Source of the DNA: Clostridia bacterium
GTDB lineage: Bacteria; Bacillota; Clostridia; Christensenellales; Aristaeellaceae
Length of the DNA stretch: 9,635 bases
Direction: 5' to 3'
NCBI GenBank assembly: GCA_016295665.1
Contig: JAEDKS010000085.1
Span: 1 to 9,635, forward strand
The notes below the pieces were generated by a model. The model had not been told where the DNA came from, ran no database searches, and saw nothing but the letters and a program-made list of their open reading frames with translations. The position numbers and the translations under genes are program-made. Positions 6,074 through 9,635 of the stretch are shown piece by piece (within the stretch, counting starts at the first letter, position 1; each line of letters opens with the position of its first letter).

Positions 6074-6107
6074 AAAAAAGCTGTTGCAGACGCGAACCTG
6101 CAACAGC
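6074..6107 (-). terminator. Intrinsic terminator of secG, possibly bidirectional
   Basis: A perfect 10-bp stem, GCTGTTGCAG (6080-6089) with CTGCAACAGC (6098-6107), encloses an 8-nt loop. On the minus strand it is followed by six T residues (complement of A6 at 6074-6079), ending secG 32 nt after its stop. On the plus strand CTCTTTTCTTT follows, so it can back up the CotH-like terminator. Confidence 0.9.
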
Positions 6108-6139
6108 CTCTTTTCTTTCATCGAATGCCGGAGGGAACA

Positions 6140-6376
6140 TCAGTTGATGATCCACAGCACCAGGGACAGCACCACGAACACAGCCGCGGCGATCTTGGTG
6201 CCCAGGGCCAGCTTCTTCTCCACATCGGCGGCCTTGGTCTTGTTCATATTGGCGGTCACTTCGCCGGCGATGGCACCCAGGCCGCGCTGATTGCTGCTCT
6301 GCAGCAGAACGGTAACGATCATGAACAGGGCAGCCAGAAGCAGCACCACGGAAAGAATCACAGAAAGAACCTGCAT
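6140..6376 (-). CDS. secG: Preprotein translocase subunit SecG
   Basis: SecG is the small accessory membrane subunit of the SecYEG channel and assists SecA-driven export. The 78-residue protein has the expected two transmembrane helices, about residues 3-25 and 57-77, joined by a cytoplasmic loop with the family motif LLQSSNQRGLGAIAG (24-38). The start at 6376 is set by AGGAGG (6390-6385 on this strand), 8 nt upstream. A longer in-frame start at 6469 would overlap pepF and precede the promoter, so it is rejected. A sigma-A promoter sits just upstream and a strong terminator just downstream, so it can be a single-gene unit, although pepF read-through is also possible. In many Bacillota secG precedes rnr and smpB; here it does not. 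Confidence 0.95.
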   Translation of the reverse strand: MQVLSVILSVVLLLAALFMIVTVLLQSSNQRGLGAIAGEVTANMNKTKAADVEKKLALGTKIAAAVFVVLSLVLWIIN

Positions 6377-6406
6377 CGTAAAAACCTCCTTGCGTATCGC
6401 TTTCAT

Positions 6407-6435
6407 AGTATAGCATACCGGCGCGGAAATTACAA
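6407..6435 (-). promoter_or_regulatory. Sigma-A promoter of secG with extended -10
   Basis: Read on the minus strand, TTGTAA (6435-6430) and TATACT (6412-6407) are separated by 17 nt, and TGC directly precedes the -10, giving an extended -10. The promoter begins 18 nt beyond the pepF stop. Transcription would start near 6400, giving a leader of about 25 nt with the AGGAGG site inside it. Confidence 0.78.
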
Positions 6436-6453
6436 GCCCATTTTCACCAAAAG

Positions 6454-8214
6454 TTACTGCTCTCCGCACAGGGCACAGAAGGTGTCGATGTCGCGGCGGA
6501 GCACCTCCAGGCTGCTGCGCCAGAAGTCCACGCTGCGCACATCAATGCCCACGCTGGCGGCGACGTTCGCCACGGTGTCGGAGCCGCAGGAGCGCAGCAG
6601 CCGGTTGTACTCCGGCACGAAGGCGCTGCCCTTCTCCAGATACTGGGCGAACACGCCCTTGCCGAACAGCAGGCCGAAGGCGTAGGGGAAGTTGTAGAAG
6701 TTCAGGCCGGAGGCATAGTAGTGGCTCTTGCAGGCCCACATGTAGGGGTGGCGGAGCTCCTTGTCGAGGCCGTCGCCGTAGCTGGCCTCCTGGGCGCGGA
6801 GCATGGCATCCTTCAGCTCGTCCACGCTCATGGTGTGGTCGGCGCGGGTGTCGATGACCTCCTGCTCGAATAGGAAGCGGCTGTAGATGTCCACCACGGT
6901 CTGGGTGGCCTCCATGAGCCCGGCCTCCAGCAGCGTCAGCTTCTCCTCGGGGGAGCAGGAGGCGAGCACCTGGTGGCTGAGCATGGTCTCGTTGAAGATG
7001 GAGGCGGTCTCCGCCAGCGGCATGGGCTCGTGGCAGAGCATGGCGGGCAGACCGGCCATGCAGCGGTTGTGCCAGGCATGGCCCAGCTCATGGGCCAGGG
7101 TGCTGACGTCGGAGAAGCTGCCCTGGAAGTTGGTCATCACGCAGCTGCGGTCATACGCGTGGACGCCCGCGCAGAAGGCGCCGCCGCTCTTGCCCTTCCG
7201 GGGGAACAGGTCAATCCAGCGCTGCTCGAAGGCGTTGTCGATGAAGGCAGCCATTTCGGGGGTGAACTTGCCCATCTCCAGAATCAGCTTCTGCCGTGCC
7301 TCATCCACGGTGTAGGTGCGGGTGGAGGCGCCCACGGGGGCAAACAGGTCATAGAACGGCAGGCCATCCTCGTGGCCCAGCAGCTTGCCCTTGGCCCGCA
7401 GGTAGCGGCGGAAGTGGGGCAGGTACTCCCGGATGGCGGTCCACATGGCGTCCAGGGTCTCCCGGTCCATGCGGCTCTGGGCCAGCGTCATGTCCAGAAC
7501 GGAGTCGTAGCCCTGAGCGCGGGCCAGGGTGCGGGCCTCCATCTTGATGCTGTTCAGGCAGTAGCTCATGGGCAGCTCAATCTTGCGGTAGGCGGCAAGC
7601 TCGGCCTCGTAGGCATCCCGGCGCACCTGGGCGTCGGCATCATAGGCCAGTCCCCGGGCCGCGGACAGGGGAAGCTGCTCGCCCCGGTAGTCCACGGTGA
7701 CGGAGGCGTCCAGCTTGTCCCGCAGCTGCGAGAAGGCGGTGCCGCCGGAGAGCTGCATGTCCAGAATCCAGGGCTCGATGGCCTCGGGAATCAGGTGGCT
7801 GCACTCCTGCTTCATCTCCCGCAGCACGAAGGCCACCTGCGTCAGCTTTTCGGACGAGGCGATGACCGCCTCCAGATCCCCGATGCTGCCCACAAAGCGG
7901 GTGATGGCAGAGGACACCAGGGACAGCTGATTGCCCAGCACGTCCAGCTTGCCGGCGTACTGCATGGCGGCGGTGTTGTCCGCGTCCACCGCCAGGGTCA
8001 GGTACACGAAGCTGCCCAGCCGATCCATGAGGGCGCTCAGGGCCTCCTCGGCGTCCATCAGCTGCTCCAGCCGGGCGCGGTCGTCCATGTCGCCGCGCAG
8101 CAGAGCGCTCAGCGCCTCGATGGCGCCGGGCACGGCAGCCAGGTCGGCGGCGAAGCGCGGGTCGTCAAAGCTCTCATAGAGGAAGGAAAGATCCCAGTTG
8201 CCGTTGCCGTTCAT
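6454..8214 (-). CDS. pepF: M3 family oligoendopeptidase (PepF/M3B type)
   Basis: This is a zinc metallopeptidase that cleaves short peptides, presumably in the cytoplasm because no signal peptide is seen. The 586-residue length is typical of PepF. The zinc site is intact: HELGH at 375-379 supplies His375, the catalytic Glu376 and His379, and Glu402 in PLAETASIFNE is the likely third ligand. The C-terminal segment HYYASGLNFYNFPYAFG (498-514) corresponds to the substrate-binding His/Tyr region of M3 enzymes. The start at 8214 is set by GGAGGAG (8229-8223), 8 nt upstream. It begins 18 nt after the stop of the PHP gene, so the two are almost certainly co-transcribed. No terminator separates it from secG downstream. 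Likely roles are general peptide turnover; a specific substrate cannot be named. Confidence 0.95.
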   Translation of the reverse strand: MNGNGNWDLSFLYESFDDPRFAADLAAVPGAIEALSALLRGDMDDRARLEQLMDAEEALSALMDRLGSFVYLTLAVDADNTAAMQYAGKLDVLGNQLSLVSSAITRFVGSIGDLEAVIASSEKLTQVAFVLREMKQECSHLIPEAIEPWILDMQLSGGTAFSQLRDKLDASVTVDYRGEQLPLSAARGLAYDADAQVRRDAYEAELAAYRKIELPMSYCLNSIKMEARTLARAQGYDSVLDMTLAQSRMDRETLDAMWTAIREYLPHFRRYLRAKGKLLGHEDGLPFYDLFAPVGASTRTYTVDEARQKLILEMGKFTPEMAAFIDNAFEQRWIDLFPRKGKSGGAFCAGVHAYDRSCVMTNFQGSFSDVSTLAHELGHAWHNRCMAGLPAMLCHEPMPLAETASIFNETMLSHQVLASCSPEEKLTLLEAGLMEATQTVVDIYSRFLFEQEVIDTRADHTMSVDELKDAMLRAQEASYGDGLDKELRHPYMWACKSHYYASGLNFYNFPYAFGLLFGKGVFAQYLEKGSAFVPEYNRLLRSCGSDTVANVAASVGIDVRSVDFWRSSLEVLRRDIDTFCALCGEQ

Positions 8215-8232
8215 GTTGCGTTCTCCTCCGTG

Positions 8233-9042
8233 TTACGATTTTGCCGTGGGCTCCAGATCGTCCACGATCCGGTAGCCCAGGCCGTGCAGATAGGTTCGCG
8301 CCGTGTTCCACAGCGTCAGGTCGGAGAGCATGGAGGGCCGGTGGGCATCCACGCCCAGGATGACGGGGTTGTTCCACTTCCGTGCGTAGCGCCAGAAGGC
8401 GTCCGACGGATAGCCGCAGCCCTCGCCGTTCAGCTGCTCGTCCAGGCCGCCCAGGTTGTACTCCAGCGGCATGTTCAGCTCCAGCGCGGTCTGGCAGAGC
8501 ATGTCCGCCGCCTCCTCGCAGCAGGCGTTGAAGTCCTCGCAGCGGTGGCGCATGTACAGGTCGGGGTGCGCCAGGTACAGGAACAGCCCGGTGCGCATGG
8601 CCTTCGCGGTGGCCTCCGCATAGGCGCGGACGCCGTCATCGGCACGGCAGGAACGGGACACGTAGGGGGAGTCCTCCTCGCTGTCCAGATAGTGGGCCCC
8701 CAGGATGAAGTAGCTCATGCCCATGTCCCGCAGGCGCAGCAGGTGGTCATGGTACCGCGGGATGTACTCGCACTCGGCGCCCAGGCGGATGTCGATCTGC
8801 CCGGCGTACTTCTCCCGCAGCTCCTGAACGGATTCAATGTAGTAGGGAAGCTCGCTCATGGGCATCCGGATCGGACTGACGTAGCCGCCGGCGAAGGGCC
8901 ACGGCACGTGATCCGCGAAGCCCAGCAGCTGAAAGCCGCCGCGGATGGCCTCCTGAACGTAGGCCTCGTCGCCGCCCTCGGCGTGGCGGCAGCGGAAGGT
9001 GTGGGTATGGTAGTTTGCTTTCAAGGCTCGGATCGCTCCCAT
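8233..9042 (-). CDS. PHP-domain phosphoesterase, histidinol-phosphatase (HisJ/HisK)-like
   Basis: The 269-residue protein is a PHP-fold metal-dependent phosphoesterase. The metal-binding series is complete: His12 and His14 (NYHTHT), His20, Asp44-His45 (GFADH), Glu90 (GAECEY), His117 (LGAHY), His159 (LAHPD) and Asp232-His234 (VDAH). The layout fits the HisJ family, which dephosphorylates histidinol phosphate, but no other histidine genes are present and PHP enzymes have diverse substrates, so no symbol is given. ATG 9042 is the ORF start but has only a weak ribosome-binding site. TTG 9024, with GGGAG 11 nt upstream, would give a protein starting just before the first motif and is a plausible alternative. 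The gene follows the GntR gene by 36 nt and precedes pepF by 18 nt in one probable operon. Confidence 0.85.
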   Translation of the reverse strand: MGAIRALKANYHTHTFRCRHAEGGDEAYVQEAIRGGFQLLGFADHVPWPFAGGYVSPIRMPMSELPYYIESVQELREKYAGQIDIRLGAECEYIPRYHDHLLRLRDMGMSYFILGAHYLDSEEDSPYVSRSCRADDGVRAYAEATAKAMRTGLFLYLAHPDLYMRHRCEDFNACCEEAADMLCQTALELNMPLEYNLGGLDEQLNGEGCGYPSDAFWRYARKWNNPVILGVDAHRPSMLSDLTLWNTARTYLHGLGYRIVDDLEPTAKS

Positions 9043-9078
9043 TCCGTGTTGGTATCGGATAAAATAGGAAGAAAGGGC

Positions 9079-9635
9079 TCAGTCACGGCGCTGGGCCTGC
9101 TGGGCCTTCAGGGCCGCCAGGCAGTTCTCCTTGCTGCGCTCGATGTGCTGGTACATCAGCTTTCTCAGCCCCTCCAGGTCGCGCTTTTCCACCAGATCCA
9201 CCAGCGCGTAGTGCTCCTGATGCGCCGCCGTCAGCCGATCCTCCTGCCGGATGGCCATGGCGGAGAAGCGGCGGATGTACTCATCCTGTCCGTCGATGAC
9301 CCGCAGGATGCGCTTCTGGGCGCAGATGGCGGTCAGCTGGCTGTGGAAGGCGCGGGTCAGCGGGGAGAGCTGCTCGATGTCGCCCGCCTCCATGAGCGCG
9401 TCCATGGCATGCAGCTTTCCGCGCAGGGAGGCGATGTCCGCCGGCGTGGCCTTCTCGATGATGGCGGGCAGGGTCAGCATCTCCAGGGCGTTGCGGATGG
9501 TGTAGATTTCGTCCACATCCGCGAGGGTGAAGGCGCGCACCACCACGCCCCGGCGCAGCACATATTCCACCAGTCCGTCGCGCTCCAGCTTCCGCAGGGC
9601 CTCGCGCAGGGGGGTGCGGCTGATGTGCAGGCGCT
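9079..9635 (-). CDS. GntR-family (FadR/FCD subfamily) transcriptional regulator, 5' end outside window
   Basis: The frame stays open to the right edge, so the N-terminus is missing. The first visible residues read LHISRTPLREALRKLERDGL, the recognition part of the GntR winged helix-turn-helix (S-R-T-P-(L/V)-R-E-A-L). After a short linker, the remaining 163 or so residues are the all-helical FCD ligand-binding domain, with AFHSQL, AAHQEHYAL and LMYQHIERSK carrying the metal-site histidines. The acidic residue that often lies four positions before the first of these histidines is Thr here (LTRAFH). FadR-type regulators often bind organic acids or sugar acids such as uronates and usually repress. 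The target is unknown: it could act on its own PHP-pepF operon or on the kdu promoter about 6 kb away, but no shared site can be shown. It ends at TGA 9081-9079. Confidence 0.92.
   Translation of the reverse strand, partial: RLHISRTPLREALRKLERDGLVEYVLRRGVVVRAFTLADVDEIYTIRNALEMLTLPAIIEKATPADIASLRGKLHAMDALMEAGDIEQLSPLTRAFHSQLTAICAQKRILRVIDGQDEYIRRFSAMAIRQEDRLTAAHQEHYALVDLVEKRDLEGLRKLMYQHIERSKENCLAALKAQQAQRRD

Noticed and set aside
4886..6121. A 411-residue open frame antisense to the CotH-like gene.
   Set aside because: Low-complexity His/Arg/Leu-rich translation, no domain, no ribosome-binding site, and it spans both terminators between the convergent genes.
6377..6469. Longer SecG starting at ATG 6469.
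   Set aside because: It would overlap the end of pepF, run through the secG promoter and the AGGAGG site, and add residues unlike any SecG N-terminus.
9043..9078. Possible promoter between the GntR and PHP genes (GTGACT with TATTTT on the minus strand).
   Set aside because: The spacing would be only 14 nt and both boxes match consensus poorly, so co-transcription from upstream is more likely.

Overview
The window looks like a chromosomal segment of a GC-rich, gut-type anaerobic Bacillota, probably class Clostridia. The evidence is near-consensus sigma-A promoters, strong AGGAGG ribosome-binding sites, a short two-helix SecG, a PepF-type M3 peptidase, a GntR/FCD regulator and a kduI-kduD pair whose KduD resembles versions from gut bacteria. 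The lineage is inferred from protein style, not from a marker gene. There is no rRNA, tRNA, CRISPR array, insertion sequence or phage gene.

Left half (+ strand). The window opens in the C-terminal end of an HD-GYP-type cyclic-di-GMP phosphodiesterase (1-243). A large secreted protein follows (319-2595), with a propeller-like N-terminal half and an ABC solute-binding-like C-terminal half, closed by a clear intrinsic terminator. The kduI-kduD operon (2813-4492) comes next and converts unsaturated-uronate breakdown products to 2-keto-3-deoxygluconate. Its promoter region carries a perfect 8+8 bp inverted repeat spanning the -10 box, and its leader could fold as an H-type pseudoknot. After a terminator-like hairpin, a consensus promoter with an UP-like A-tract region and an extended -10 drives a secreted CotH-kinase-like protein (4760-6013). 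That protein appears to have lost the acidic DxDW-type motif of the family.

Right half (- strand). Two terminators lie between the convergent CotH-like gene and secG (6140-6376). secG has its own promoter just after pepF (6454-8214, M3 oligoendopeptidase). pepF lies 18 nt downstream of a PHP-family phosphatase of the HisJ type (8233-9042). That gene follows a FadR-type GntR regulator (9079-9635) that runs off the right edge. Tight spacing and the absence of terminators suggest GntR-PHP-pepF, possibly with read-through into secG, form one transcription unit.

How it fits together: the only clear pathway is uronate catabolism (KduI then KduD). The large binding-like protein upstream could take part in carbohydrate capture, but no permease or ATPase gene is present, so this is a guess. 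I did not find an unmistakable new multi-gene system. The most unusual items are the degenerate secreted CotH-like protein with its very strong promoter and leader, the kdu promoter dyad and possible leader pseudoknot, and the propeller/solute-binding fusion without a lipobox.
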